64,000 nt of DNA from Arenibacter troitsensis (GCF_900177645.1 NZ_FXAO01000001.1:372001-436000), one strand, 5' to 3'. Shown: positions 35,996 to 45,842, counted from the first letter of the stretch. Notes: generated by a model not told the origin, from the letters alone. A program made the numbers and translations.

Positions 35996-37099
35996 TTACT
36001 GATATTGTAATTTGGGTTTTTTGCCCAGTTCCTTTAAATGTTTGAAGTGCGAAATTATAGCTTTTCTTGTAGTTTTATATTCGTTGTATGGTAAATTAAA
36101 CTCTTTTGCAGTCTCTTTAACAATTTTGGCAATTTTTGTGTAATGAATATGGCTGATGTTTGGGAAAATGTGATGTTCCACCTGATGGTTTAAACCTCCT
36201 GTAAACCAATTCACTATACGATTTTTAGTGCCAAAATTTACAGTGGTGAACAATTGGTGAATGGCCCAAGTGTTTTTCATGGTACCGTCCTTTTCGGGTA
36301 AGGGTGTATCCGCTTCGTCCACAACATGTGCCAATTGGAAAACGACACTAAGGATAACCCCTGCAACATAATGCATTATAAAAAATCCTAAAAGAATTTT
36401 CCACCAGGCTATATCCAGAAATACCATAGGTACAATAATCCAGATGGTTAGATAAATAAGTTTGGTTACTACCAGCATACTCCAGTTTATAAACGGATTA
36501 GGAAATTTGCCATAGGCCAATTTCCTTTTGGTATAACGGTACATCTGCTGAAAATCCGTGGTGATGGCCCAGTTGAATGTAAGAAGGCCATATAGGAATA
36601 TAGAGTAAAAATGCTGAAATTTGTGGAATCTATGCCATTTGGCATGCTTTGAAAACCTAAGGATCCTTCCAGCTTCCAAATCTTCATCGTGTTCATGTAT
36701 ATTGGTGTAGGTATGGTGCAGTACATTGTGTTGTACCTGCCAGTTGTAAACGTTGCCGGCCAAGATGTAGATACTGCCGCCCATGAGTTTATTTACCCAT
36801 TTTTTGTTGGAATAGGAACCGTGGTTACCGTCATGCATTACATTCATGCCAACGCCGGCCATACCCACGCCCATGGTAATGGTAAGCAATAAATTGGCCC
36901 AATTTGGAAGTCCAAGGGTTAGTATTAGAAAATAGGGTGCCAAAAATAAGGCAAACATTACGGCGGTTTTTAAGTGCAATTTCCAGTTCCCTGTCTTTTT
37001 AAGGTCGTTTTCCTTGAAATAATCATTAACGCGCTTATTTAGTGTTTTGAAGAATTGGGCAGAGTCTTTTCGTGAAAATCTTATGGGATTGTTGTCCAT
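35996..37099 (-). CDS. Membrane fatty acid desaturase
   Basis: 367 residues with about four membrane segments. The three His boxes for the di-iron site are present: HDGNHGS, HNVLHHTYTN and NHQVEHHIFPN. The last box, with Gln-x-x-His-His, is typical of front-end or acyl-lipid desaturases. It introduces a double bond into membrane fatty acyl chains using O2, which helps membrane fluidity at low temperature. Position specificity unknown. Upstream of the aminotransferase with a 14-base gap, and divergent from rsmG. Confidence 0.92.
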   Translation of the reverse strand: MDNNPIRFSRKDSAQFFKTLNKRVNDYFKENDLKKTGNWKLHLKTAVMFALFLAPYFLILTLGLPNWANLLLTITMGVGMAGVGMNVMHDGNHGSYSNKKWVNKLMGGSIYILAGNVYNWQVQHNVLHHTYTNIHEHDEDLEAGRILRFSKHAKWHRFHKFQHFYSIFLYGLLTFNWAITTDFQQMYRYTKRKLAYGKFPNPFINWSMLVVTKLIYLTIWIIVPMVFLDIAWWKILLGFFIMHYVAGVILSVVFQLAHVVDEADTPLPEKDGTMKNTWAIHQLFTTVNFGTKNRIVNWFTGGLNHQVEHHIFPNISHIHYTKIAKIVKETAKEFNLPYNEYKTTRKAIISHFKHLKELGKKPKLQYQ

Positions 37100-37187
37100 G
37101 ATTTAATTTTTTGTAAATATACGGCAATTAGAGCCCAAATTAAGTATAACTGTTTTGTTAAAACTTAGGCTGTGCCTGTTAAAGTAC

Positions 37188-37195
37188 TATTTTTG
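37188..37195 (+). promoter_or_regulatory. -7 box of rsmG
   Basis: TATTTTTG matches TAnnTTTG and lies 20 bases before the rsmG ATG. The nearest TTTTG is too far upstream to be a standard -33 element. Confidence 0.4.
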
Positions 37196-37215
37196 CAAAA
37201 ATTTAACGAAACAAA

Positions 37216-37851
37216 ATGGACTATACAATCATTTACAAATATTTTCCAGATTTAACGGATTTGCAGAAACAGCAAATAGAAAAACTGCAACATTTGTACC
37301 AGGATTGGAACTTAAAGATTAATGTGGTCTCCAGAAAGGATATCGATGAGCTTTACATGCGACATGTATTGCATTCATTGGCGATAGCAAAATTTCAAAA
37401 ATTTAACCCTAGGGCGGAAGTATTGGATGTTGGAACCGGAGGAGGTTTTCCTGGGATTCCCTTGGCCATTTTATTTCCCGAGACCCATTTTACCCTAGTC
37501 GATGCTATAGGGAAAAAGATTAAAGTGGTGCAGGAAGTGGTGTCGGGACTGGAAATTGAAAATGTCACTGCGGTCAATTCGAGAGTGGAAGAAATTAAGG
37601 GACAATTCGATTTTATAGTTAGTAGGGCAGTAGCGGCTATGCCAACCTTTACACATTGGGTGAAGGGCAAAATAAAAAAGAAATCCGAACACGAACGCAA
37701 GAATGGAATCCTTTATTTAAAAGGGGGAGATCTTGAAGAAGAATTAAAGGAATACCGTACCGTTGAAATCTATGATCTTTCGGCAATATTTGAAGAGGAA
37801 TTCTTTGAAACCAAAAAGTTGGTATACTTACCTGTAAAATATAAGGGCTAG
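37216..37851 (+). CDS. rsmG: 16S rRNA (guanine527-N7)-methyltransferase
   Basis: 211 residues, full length. The N-terminal LQHLYQDWNLKINVVSRKDIDELYMRHVLHS is characteristic. The SAM-binding motif VLDVGTGGGFPGIPLA and later FIVSRAVAAMPTF follow. It methylates N7 of G527 in 16S rRNA of the 30S subunit. Single-gene unit. Confidence 0.96.
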   Translation: MDYTIIYKYFPDLTDLQKQQIEKLQHLYQDWNLKINVVSRKDIDELYMRHVLHSLAIAKFQKFNPRAEVLDVGTGGGFPGIPLAILFPETHFTLVDAIGKKIKVVQEVVSGLEIENVTAVNSRVEEIKGQFDFIVSRAVAAMPTFTHWVKGKIKKKSEHERKNGILYLKGGDLEEELKEYRTVEIYDLSAIFEEEFFETKKLVYLPVKYKG

Positions 37852-37853
37852 TA

Positions 37854-37982
37854 CTAAAGACTTAACATATGGTAATAGGACTCCCTACAAACCTTGGCAT
37901 AGGCCTTTATGTAATTGGGGATATTCCTAAATGAAAATCGTTTTACTTTACTCTGGATTTTGTTTTCTATGCTTTCTTTCAT
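37854..37982 (-). CDS. Small basic protein, 42 residues, hypothetical
   Basis: An ATG at 37980-37982 opens a frame of 42 codons to a TAG at 37854-37856, ending 2 bases after the rsmG stop on the other strand. The product starts MKESIENKIQSKVKRF and ends SYYHMLSL, with many Lys and Arg residues and one Cys. No family was recognised. Its upstream 60 bases carry three short palindromes like an operator cluster, which is the main support for it being real. It may be a small DNA- or RNA-associated protein, or a chance ORF. Confidence 0.4.
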   Translation of the reverse strand: MKESIENKIQSKVKRFSFRNIPNYIKAYAKVCRESYYHMLSL

Positions 37983-37993
37983 GGTCACTCGCT

Positions 37994-38042
37994 TTAACGT
38001 TAACTTTAAATTCACTGTAAATTTACAATAAGTTAACGTTAA
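37994..38042 (-). promoter_or_regulatory. Cluster of three palindromes upstream of the small ORF
   Basis: TTAACGTTAA occurs at 37994-38003 and again at 38033-38042, 39 bases apart (near four helical turns). TGTAAATTTACA, a 12-bp perfect palindrome, lies between them at 38016-38027. The cluster starts 12 bases above the small ORF start and looks like a multi-site operator. Confidence 0.5.
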
Positions 38043-38209
38043 ATTTACATTAAAATTATGTGACAGATGGTTTTAATTATGTTAAAAATGTTCTTTGGCC
38101 AAGGTTTATTGTGAAAATAACGACCTTTTGATTGCCCAAATTAGGAGCTTTACGGGGCGGACTACGGACGGGTGGTTGCCTTCAGGGTGGGTAGAATTTT
38201 ATAAATGAC

Positions 38210-38243
38210 AGGGCCCGTAACTGCTAAAGCAAATACGGGCCCT
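38210..38243 (-). terminator. Hairpin after pruA
   Basis: AGGGCCCGTA / TACGGGCCCT is a 10-bp perfect stem 20 bases after the pruA stop. The U-tract on the minus strand is poor, so termination may be weak or protein-assisted. Confidence 0.55.
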
Positions 38244-38263
38244 AATTATTTATATTAATTCCC

Positions 38264-39892
38264 TTATCCTAGGAATGGATACCTATAATCTACAGGAGTA
38301 ACGAAAGTTTCCTTTATAAGCCTAGGGGAAACCCAACGCAAAAGGTTCTGTGCGGAACCAGCCTTGTCATTGGTGCCGGAAGCCCGTGCTCCACCAAATG
38401 GTTGCTGTCCTACAACGGCACCTGTTGGTTTGTCGTTAATGTAAAAGTTGCCGGCACAGTTCTGCAAGACTTTGGTTGCTTCTGCAATAGAATAACGATC
38501 TCCAGAAAGTACCGCGCCAGTAAGTGCGTATTCGGAGGTGCTATCTACCAATGTCAGCGTTTTGGACCAGTCCTTGTCCTCATACACGTATATGGTGACC
38601 ACCGGACCGAAAAGTTCTGTTTCCATGGTGGTATATTTTGGGTCGGTGGTTACGATTACGGTCGGTTCAATGAAATAGCCCTTGGATTTATCATAATTAC
38701 CGCCCACATATATTTCGGCATTCTTGTCCTTTTTGGCCTGGTCAATGTACTTGGCCAATTTGTCAAAAGAAGCTTCATGGATAACGGCCGTAATAAAGTT
38801 GCCCATATCTTCGGTAGAACCAGGTTTGTTAAACGATTCCACATCGGCCTTTACATATTCCAATATTTCCTTGGATGTGGATTTTGGAAGATAAACCCTG
38901 GAGGCGGCACTACATTTCTGACCTTGGAATTCAAAAGCTCCCCGCACTATGGCCGTTGCAACCTGTTTTGTGTTGGCGGTAGGGTGCGCAATTATAAAAT
39001 CCTTGCCCCCTGTTTCGCCTACAATCCTAGGATAGGTTTTGTATTTGTGGATATTGTTTCCAATCTGTTTCCACAATTCCTTAAATACATGGGTGGATCC
39101 AGTGTAGTGGATTCCGGCGAAATCCGGACTGTCCAAAGCTACTTTTGTAATCATTACAGGATCTCCGTAAACCACATTTATAACGCCATCGGGCAGTCCA
39201 GCTTCCTTAAAGATATCCACGATTACCTTTGCGGAAAACACTTGACTATCACTAGGTTTCCATAATACCACATTTCCCATCATTGCTGCACTGGCAGGAA
39301 GGTTGCCGGCAATTGCAGTGAAATTAAATGGGGTTATGGCGTAGATGAAGCCTTCCAAAGGTCGGTATTCCACCCTGTTCCATATACCTTCGGCAGAATC
39401 TGGTTGTTCCTCATAGATCTGCGACATATACTCAACGTTAAAACGAAGGAAATCTATAAGTTCACAGGCAGAATCAATCTCGGCTTGATGTATATTTTTC
39501 GATTGCGCAATCATGGTTGCGGCATTGATCTTTGCCCTATATGGGCCTGAAATCAATTCAGCGGCCTTTAGGAATATTGCAGCGCGTTGCTCCCATTCCA
39601 AATCTGCCCATTGTTTCCTGGCTTCCAAGGCGTTGGAAATGGCATTGGACACATCTTCCTTGTTGGCGATATGGTATTGACCAACGATATGTTGATGGTC
39701 GTGGGGTGGGGAAATTGTTCTGATGTTTCCGGTTTTTACATCTTTTCCGCCAATATACATTGGTATGTCTGCTTTACCATTGAAATAGGTACTATATTGT
39801 TTTAATACTTCTTCCCTTTCTGGTGTGCCGGGGGCATAACTTTTTATAGGTTCGTTATATGCCGCGGGGACTTGAAAAAATCCTTTGCCCAT
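38264..39892 (-). CDS. pruA: 1-pyrroline-5-carboxylate / L-glutamate gamma-semialdehyde dehydrogenase
   Basis: 542 residues from the ATG of MGKGFFQVPAAYNEP; the longer frame reads through the promoter. It is the class of PruA found as a single enzyme in Bacteroidota and mammals. Motifs: ISPPHDHQHIVGQYH in the N-terminal region, EGFIYAITPFNFTAIAGNLP, VGETGGKDFIIAHP with the catalytic Glu, and FQGQKCSAASRVYLP with the catalytic Cys. It oxidises glutamate semialdehyde to glutamate with NAD+, the second step of proline use. The first step, putA, is not in this window. It has its own -7 box. Confidence 0.95.
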   Translation of the reverse strand: MGKGFFQVPAAYNEPIKSYAPGTPEREEVLKQYSTYFNGKADIPMYIGGKDVKTGNIRTISPPHDHQHIVGQYHIANKEDVSNAISNALEARKQWADLEWEQRAAIFLKAAELISGPYRAKINAATMIAQSKNIHQAEIDSACELIDFLRFNVEYMSQIYEEQPDSAEGIWNRVEYRPLEGFIYAITPFNFTAIAGNLPASAAMMGNVVLWKPSDSQVFSAKVIVDIFKEAGLPDGVINVVYGDPVMITKVALDSPDFAGIHYTGSTHVFKELWKQIGNNIHKYKTYPRIVGETGGKDFIIAHPTANTKQVATAIVRGAFEFQGQKCSAASRVYLPKSTSKEILEYVKADVESFNKPGSTEDMGNFITAVIHEASFDKLAKYIDQAKKDKNAEIYVGGNYDKSKGYFIEPTVIVTTDPKYTTMETELFGPVVTIYVYEDKDWSKTLTLVDSTSEYALTGAVLSGDRYSIAEATKVLQNCAGNFYINDKPTGAVVGQQPFGGARASGTNDKAGSAQNLLRWVSPRLIKETFVTPVDYRYPFLG

Positions 39893-39921
39893 GATATTTT
39901 TTTTTAAGTTCAAATTCACGG

Positions 39922-39929
39922 CAAAGGTA
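39922..39929 (-). promoter_or_regulatory. -7 box of pruA
   Basis: The minus strand reads TACCTTTG, 29 bases before the chosen ATG. No clear -33 TTTG was found at the usual distance. Confidence 0.4.
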
Positions 39930-40091
39930 CTAAATGCATTAGCGAAAATAAAACTAACGGGGGTGTGAAATTTGGGATATGGCAAAAGAACGGTGATAAC
40001 GGGAATAACTGTAATTGTTGTTGTTACAGCGCAAGGCATTTTCCATGAATTACTCCATGGAATTATTGATTACATAAGTAGGATTTAAAAT

Positions 40092-40478
40092 TTAATTTAG
40101 GGCAAATGGAGCACTAAACTTAAAAGTGGGAATATACACTCTGAATTTTTCGGAATTATTTATGCTTACCATATTGTAATGGCCCTTCATGGCTCCAATG
40201 GTGGAGGCTAATAAACATCCGGAACTGTATGTATGGGATTCTCCAGGTTTGATTACCGGCTTTTTGCCAATTACCCCTTCCCCGTCCAAAACTTCCAATT
40301 CGTTCAAGGAATCATAAATCTGCCAATGACGAGATGTTAATTGTACCGAATCCTTGCTTTGGTTTTCAATGGTTATGGTATAACCAAAAGCAAAATGCAT
40401 TTTGTAGTTTTTAAAGAAAGTTCCTTCAAAACTGGTGTTTACCGAAATTTTAATGCCTTTTGTTACCTGTGTTATCAT
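40092..40478 (-). CDS. apaG: ApaG protein (DUF525)
   Basis: 128 residues, full length. The family core is FAFGYTITIENQSKDSVQLTSRHWQIYDS, then GVIGKKPVIKPGESHTYSSGCLL and the C-terminal GAMKGHYNMVSI. Single fibronectin-like beta domain, cytoplasmic. It was linked genetically to Co2+ and Mg2+ efflux in enterobacteria, and its biochemical role is unclear. It lies upstream of pruA on the same strand with a 199-base gap. Confidence 0.95.
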   Translation of the reverse strand: MITQVTKGIKISVNTSFEGTFFKNYKMHFAFGYTITIENQSKDSVQLTSRHWQIYDSLNELEVLDGEGVIGKKPVIKPGESHTYSSGCLLASTIGAMKGHYNMVSINNSEKFRVYIPTFKFSAPFALN

Positions 40479-41042
40479 AAGATCGGGTTCTAAATATGTA
40501 AATAAACTTCCGCTGTATGCATTAAAGCCTTTAAGGGCATAAACACAAAAAAATACAATAACAGTATTTTAAGATGCCAATTTAACCGCAGTCATAAATC
40601 TACATTGCTCAAAGGAATTGCACATTTTCTTGCAAAGATAAAGCGCAAATATTACAAATTTTCTTAAAATTATAATTCTTTTAAGGTGAAACTTGTACCT
40701 CTAAAAAGCAATTAATCAGCAAGATAAAGAACAACTTTAAATTACAAAAGTTAATGTAGATTTAATCGGTGTAATTAATATTATTTCTGATGTAAATCAA
40801 TACAATCGTTCACTGCACCGCAGTCCGGTCGGCATAGCTGAAGTATAGGATGGTCCTCAACCTATTTTTATTTCCGTCTGTTTTAAGGTCCTGAATACTT
40901 TTGTAACAAATAGTGCCCTGAAATAATAGTGCTTGCTATCCTGCTCAAACTTATTTAAGATGTAAACAGTAGCAGTTATCGAATATTCAATTATTTTTAT
41001 GTGCTATGGAATTTTAATTATGGAAATTTGTGAAAAGGTATT
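40479..41042. other. 564-bp gene-free region between apaG and the PBP1A gene
   Basis: Mostly AT-rich. A short GC-richer stretch at about 40810-40860 has no ORF of note. No hairpin with a U-tract, tRNA or clear -7 box was recognised. It must hold the apaG promoter (minus) and the PBP1A promoter (plus). Confidence 0.4.
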
Positions 41043-43448
41043 ATGATGTTTGAAGGTGTAAAAAAGGTTTTGGCACAAACGTGGTCAAGGTTTCGTGGAT
41101 TAATCGCCTATGTTAGGCAACATCCCTTTAAGTCATTGCTATTTGCGGCTATTGCCGGATTTTGTAGTTTAATTTTACTATTTCTGGTTATTTACCTTGG
41201 TGCTTTTGGGAAGTTACCGTCCAAGGCCTACTTAAAAAGCCTAAAAAACCCTGTTACCTCTACAATCTATGCCTCCAATAAAGAGCCTATTGGGTACTAT
41301 TATCTACAAAACAGATCAAATGCCGATAGTTCTCAAATAAAATCCGACCTGATTCAGGCACTAGTGGCTACGGAAGATTCAAGGTTCTATGAACATAGGG
41401 GGATAGACTACAAAAGTTATGCACGGGTATTGATAAAATCCATCATTTTGCAGCAGAATGCCGGGGGTGGTAGTACTATCACCCAACAGGTGGCCAAAAA
41501 TTTGTTCGGAAGGGAGAAACAGTTTTTTCTTTCTACACCGATCAATAAAATTAGGGAGATATTCATAGCTAGAAGACTGGAAAGCATTTACGACAAGGAG
41601 GATATTATATTGTTGTACTTCAATACCGTCTCCTTTGGCGAAAATATCTACGGTATTGAAAAGGCGTCCTTTCTTTTTTTTAATAAGGCGCCAGAGGAAT
41701 TGACCCTGCCCGAAAGCGCTACCTTGGTGGGGCTACTAAAGGCCCCGTCCTATTACAATCCAAGGAATTTTCCGGAAAGGGCCGAACAGAGGCGGAATGT
41801 GGTATTGTCGCAAATGCTTAAATACCATTATATTTCCCGGGAAACTTTTGAAGAGGCCCAGACTCCCTTGAAATTGGATTATCAAACCCCAAAGAAAGTG
41901 TCTTCTTTTTCTGCTTACTTCAAAGACTATGTAGCTAGGGAGTTTGTTTTATGGGCAGAGGATAACCCTGCGCCGGACGGTCATATCTACGATTTGGAAG
42001 CAGACGGGTTAAATATATATACTACCTTAAATACCAATATACAGAAATATGCGGAAGCCGCCCTGCATAGACAGGCGGACAATCTTCAGAAACTTATGGA
42101 TACCTATTGGGCAGCAGCCACCACAGAGGGCGGTAAGGAGGTACTTCTTCAAAAATTGGTAGATCAAAATAGGGAGGTAAGGCAAATGCGGCAAAGGGGT
42201 AGGACCGAGGCTGAAATTGCCGCCTTTGTCAAGGAAAAGCGAAAAAGAAAATATTGGGTCATTGGCAAGGGATATGAAGAGCAAATGCAGTCGTTGGAGG
42301 ATTCTATTGTAAAAAGTATCAATAGGTTACATGCTGGGGTTATAGCTGTAAGCAGTGTCTCTGGTAGGATAATGGGCTATGTAGGCGGCATCGATTACGG
42401 ATTTAGTCAGATAGACAATGTTATTACGCCCAGACAGGTCGGCTCCACTTTTAAGCCTATTACCTATTTGGCCGCTTTGCAGGCAGGGGAGGACCCTTGT
42501 AATTATTATGACAATAATCTTATAACTTATTCCAAATATGAGGATTGGAGACCGCGAAATTCCAATAATAGGTATGGTGGCAGTTATGCCATGCATGGTG
42601 CTTTGGCAAATTCCATAAATACGGTTTCGGTAACCCTGCAATTGAAGACCGGTACGGAGCGGGTCTTGGGCCAGGCAAAGAAAATGGGTATAGAATCGGA
42701 ACTTCCTAATGTGCCATCCATTGTGTTGGGTACGGCCGATATTAGTTTGTTGGAAATGGTAACGGCTTACGCCAGTATTTCCAATGGAGGAAACAAAATA
42801 AAACCTTATGCCATTGATCGCATAGAAGATGAACAGGGCAATGTTTTGTTCGAAGCAAAACCGCGTTATGAAGGAAGGGTAGCGAGCAGCGAAAATATTA
42901 AGGCCTTGCAGAAAATGATGGAAGGCGTAGTTAGGGATGGCACTGGGTCGCGCTTATTGGGTTATGGGATTCCCTATAATATTATTGGTAAGACGGGAAC
43001 TACCCAAAATAATGGCGATGGCTGGTTTATTGGTTGTTCCCCAGAGCTGGTGGTTGGTTCCTGGGTGGGCACCTTTGACAAGCGGGTACAATTTGCGTCC
43101 ACTAGTATGGGTTCTGGTGCCAATACTGCCCTGCCAATTGTAGCCTCCATTTTTAAAAATTTGAGTTATTGGAAAAGACCTATGCTTACCAATTTTGAGT
43201 ATGATTTTGATTATTTTCCCTGTAGGCCTTTCGTAGAGTCCAATGCAACAGAGGCTTATGAGTTGGCACGAACAGATTCTACCTATTTACAGGAATTGCG
43301 GATTAAGGATACCCTTGCCATATTAAAGGATAAACCCATAGAAATAGATAGTGTCCAAGGTATTTTTCCAGGTCAAATGCCATTGGATTCCATAGCAAAG
43401 GATAGTCCTACCATCGACATCGATATATCCAATATCAATATTGATTAA
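41043..43448 (+). CDS. mrcA: Penicillin-binding protein 1A, bifunctional
   Basis: 801 residues. A cytoplasmic basic N-terminus and one membrane segment (about 28-53) precede a GT51 transglycosylase domain with catalytic Glu111 (TEDSRFYEHRGID) and GGSTITQQVAKNLF. The transpeptidase domain has the active Ser468 in STFK, SIN (ALANSINTVS) and KTGTT (Lys650). It polymerises and cross-links peptidoglycan at the outer face of the inner membrane. The tail after the transpeptidase domain (about 730-801) is acidic and unconserved. Monocistronic as far as can be seen. Confidence 0.96.
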   Translation: MMFEGVKKVLAQTWSRFRGLIAYVRQHPFKSLLFAAIAGFCSLILLFLVIYLGAFGKLPSKAYLKSLKNPVTSTIYASNKEPIGYYYLQNRSNADSSQIKSDLIQALVATEDSRFYEHRGIDYKSYARVLIKSIILQQNAGGGSTITQQVAKNLFGREKQFFLSTPINKIREIFIARRLESIYDKEDIILLYFNTVSFGENIYGIEKASFLFFNKAPEELTLPESATLVGLLKAPSYYNPRNFPERAEQRRNVVLSQMLKYHYISRETFEEAQTPLKLDYQTPKKVSSFSAYFKDYVAREFVLWAEDNPAPDGHIYDLEADGLNIYTTLNTNIQKYAEAALHRQADNLQKLMDTYWAAATTEGGKEVLLQKLVDQNREVRQMRQRGRTEAEIAAFVKEKRKRKYWVIGKGYEEQMQSLEDSIVKSINRLHAGVIAVSSVSGRIMGYVGGIDYGFSQIDNVITPRQVGSTFKPITYLAALQAGEDPCNYYDNNLITYSKYEDWRPRNSNNRYGGSYAMHGALANSINTVSVTLQLKTGTERVLGQAKKMGIESELPNVPSIVLGTADISLLEMVTAYASISNGGNKIKPYAIDRIEDEQGNVLFEAKPRYEGRVASSENIKALQKMMEGVVRDGTGSRLLGYGIPYNIIGKTGTTQNNGDGWFIGCSPELVVGSWVGTFDKRVQFASTSMGSGANTALPIVASIFKNLSYWKRPMLTNFEYDFDYFPCRPFVESNATEAYELARTDSTYLQELRIKDTLAILKDKPIEIDSVQGIFPGQMPLDSIAKDSPTIDIDISNINID

Positions 43449-43529
43449 AGTTGTGGCTTCTATATTTATATTGCATTTGATCTCGACAATGGAAATAAGA
43501 AAATATTATCATTATAATACCTTAACAAA

Positions 43530-45842
43530 TTGATAAAAACATACACTAATGTTGGTTATTATTTAAAGAAATATGGGCATGGGGTTTATCTCTTGCCACT
43601 TTTTGTTTTAGTACTTGGCTGTTCCCAAAATTCAAAAACCAGTTTTAGTACAAATTATTTGCAAATAAGTATTAATGACCAGGGACTTATTTATAGCATA
43701 AAAGACCTTACAAAGTCGCAGCCTAGGGAGTTGAGTCCAACTGACAAACCTTCTGCACTGTTGACATTGTACAATAGCAAGCTAGACACCTTGTACCAGC
43801 CACTTAGTGCCGAATTTAATTTGCCCCATAATACTATAGTGCTTGTCTTTCCCAACAATTCCAGAGCTGAAATCAGGGTTGAGCCGAAGGACAAATATTT
43901 AAAATTCACCCTTGAGTCCTTGACCAACCGGGAAGATATTGAAGGCGTTCAATGGGGTTCTGTCCACACCAATATTACCAATCTTTTTGGAGAGATTATT
44001 GGGGTGGCCCGTGATACCAGTGAAACCGTCAATTATGCCCTGGGAATGCTGGCCCTGGACGACAATACCTTGGGCGGCACGTCTAGGACCATAGGAGACG
44101 CCGCACCTTTTCAATATGTCATCCATTCGCCCGATACTATTCAATACCCATTGCCGGAAGAACTATATGAAGGGCAAATTTTTACCTTGGGCGGCAACGG
44201 AATTAGTGACGTAGCCTTTTATGCCCACAAGGAACCTTATTATAGAATTTTGTACGGAAATGCTGCTGAAATTGATGATAAGGGAAGGATATCCATTACC
44301 TATAATTCAAGGGACAGGACAAAAAAGAGAGAGGTTTATTTTTCACTGATTCCCAACATGGAGGCTAATACCCCCAACCATTTGCAAGTTGAACCTTTGC
44401 CCGGCGTGGATTATATTGGGTCTTCGGTAGCCTTGTGGGGCAGTCCGGATAGCACGGCCTTGATGGATGTTATTCAAGATATTGTTTTGTCTGAAGGACT
44501 TCCCTATCCTACCTTGAATGGAAAATGGGTGAAGGACCCTGCCGCTTATGTTCCGGATGCCATTACCAGCGGGGGTCTTTACGATAGTATTATATCTTAT
44601 ACCTCCAGATTGGGCTTTAAGGCCATCAGTCTATACGATCAGAGCTTTTTACGACCAGATCGAGGAAATGGGGGGTATATAGACGGGAAGGATTTCGAAA
44701 AGAAACCATTGAAACTTACTTCAGGTAATTTGTCGCATAAGGAATTCGCCAAAATGGCGGCAAAATACGGGATTACCATAGGAAGGACCCCTATTACAAC
44801 CTCTTTGGCCCCAGGGACAAAGGATGCGAGTCCAATGCCAAGTGATAGTCTTTGTTGTCAACAAAAACGTTTATTGGCCAATAATATTAGTGCAACGGAT
44901 ACCCTTATTTCTGTAAGCGATCCCAAATATTTGGACGAGATTGCCAGTTGGGAGGGGCATGCCAAAAACCTGAATATGGTAAAAATTGGGAAGGAACTTA
45001 TCCATTATCTAGGCGTTTCGGAAGACGAGCCTTATCGACTTTTGAATGTAGAACGTGGCTACTGGGGCACCACGCCCTCAGAACACAAAACCAATGATAC
45101 CATATGTAAATTACAGGTAACCATTAATTACGGCTATGACGGATTGATACCTAATATGCAGCTTCAGGATAAAATTGCGGAGTATTACGCTGATGTAAGT
45201 TACATAAATGGTTTGGGGTATTACGATTTTGATGGACAGGAGTTTTTGTTTAATAACGGGCATGGATATTATTCTGCCAAGCGTTTTTTTGGAAAAATGT
45301 TCGACAGGGCCACCCTACATGGTATTCCGCCTATCCGGTTTACTGGAGCTACATTATCCGAGGGTTCTTGGCATTATCAAAGTATATGGAATGTAGGAGG
45401 GGGGAAGAATCTATATGATGTGGATACTAGGGAATGGGGAAGTGCAACAAGCCAGGGAAAGGATCTTAGGGATGTAACCTATGCCAATTATTTTCCCGTA
45501 GGAATGGGTGGAAATTTTCCTATCAATGCCAATTCCACGGTTGGGCAATATGAACATATACAGGCAATTTCGGTAGGGATCGGTACTACTTACAGTCTCT
45601 ATTTAAATCAGAAAGATGTGGAAAGCTGTCCAGAAAAGGAGGCCATATTTAAGGTAATCAGGACTTGGGAAAATGCCAGGGCGGCAAATGCCTTTCCAAG
45701 TGATGTTAAAAAACTTTTGGCAAAGCCTGAAAAGAATTGGAGATTGCTCAATGGTGAAAATAAGGATACCTGGATATTGAACGAATTAAAGGAAGGTAAA
45801 ATAGTCAATAGCTATATGCTACATAGGGCTGAAGGGTATTAG
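43530..45842 (+). CDS. Large lipoprotein, possible glycoside hydrolase, unassigned
   Basis: 770 residues. The only start downstream of an in-frame stop at 43515 is TTG at 43530; no ATG occurs before about residue 170. The signal peptide ends LVLGC, so it is probably lipidated. The N-terminal half (about 30-300) is beta-rich, with YLQISINDQGLIYSIKDL typical of GH accessory beta domains. The C-terminal half looks like a TIM-barrel. GYYDFDGQE (Asp566, Asp568, Glu571) with the following TGATLSEGSWHYQS resembles active-site strands of alpha-glycosidase-like enzymes. No known CAZy family could be named. Its neighbour PBP1A is unrelated. Its substrate is unknown, although a sugar polymer is likely. 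Confidence 0.7.
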   Translation: MIKTYTNVGYYLKKYGHGVYLLPLFVLVLGCSQNSKTSFSTNYLQISINDQGLIYSIKDLTKSQPRELSPTDKPSALLTLYNSKLDTLYQPLSAEFNLPHNTIVLVFPNNSRAEIRVEPKDKYLKFTLESLTNREDIEGVQWGSVHTNITNLFGEIIGVARDTSETVNYALGMLALDDNTLGGTSRTIGDAAPFQYVIHSPDTIQYPLPEELYEGQIFTLGGNGISDVAFYAHKEPYYRILYGNAAEIDDKGRISITYNSRDRTKKREVYFSLIPNMEANTPNHLQVEPLPGVDYIGSSVALWGSPDSTALMDVIQDIVLSEGLPYPTLNGKWVKDPAAYVPDAITSGGLYDSIISYTSRLGFKAISLYDQSFLRPDRGNGGYIDGKDFEKKPLKLTSGNLSHKEFAKMAAKYGITIGRTPITTSLAPGTKDASPMPSDSLCCQQKRLLANNISATDTLISVSDPKYLDEIASWEGHAKNLNMVKIGKELIHYLGVSEDEPYRLLNVERGYWGTTPSEHKTNDTICKLQVTINYGYDGLIPNMQLQDKIAEYYADVSYINGLGYYDFDGQEFLFNNGHGYYSAKRFFGKMFDRATLHGIPPIRFTGATLSEGSWHYQSIWNVGGGKNLYDVDTREWGSATSQGKDLRDVTYANYFPVGMGGNFPINANSTVGQYEHIQAISVGIGTTYSLYLNQKDVESCPEKEAIFKVIRTWENARAANAFPSDVKKLLAKPEKNWRLLNGENKDTWILNELKEGKIVNSYMLHRAEGY

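Noticed and set aside
38402-39265. 287-residue plus-strand ORF opposite pruA
   Set aside because: Antisense shadow of a gene with clear catalytic motifs.
40041-40062. Hairpin TTCCATG / CATGGAA between apaG and pruA as a terminator
   Set aside because: The 7-bp stem lacks a U-tract and could be chance.
40810-40860. GC-richer patch between apaG and the PBP1A gene as a possible RNA gene
   Set aside because: No stable hairpin or terminator and no recognised family.
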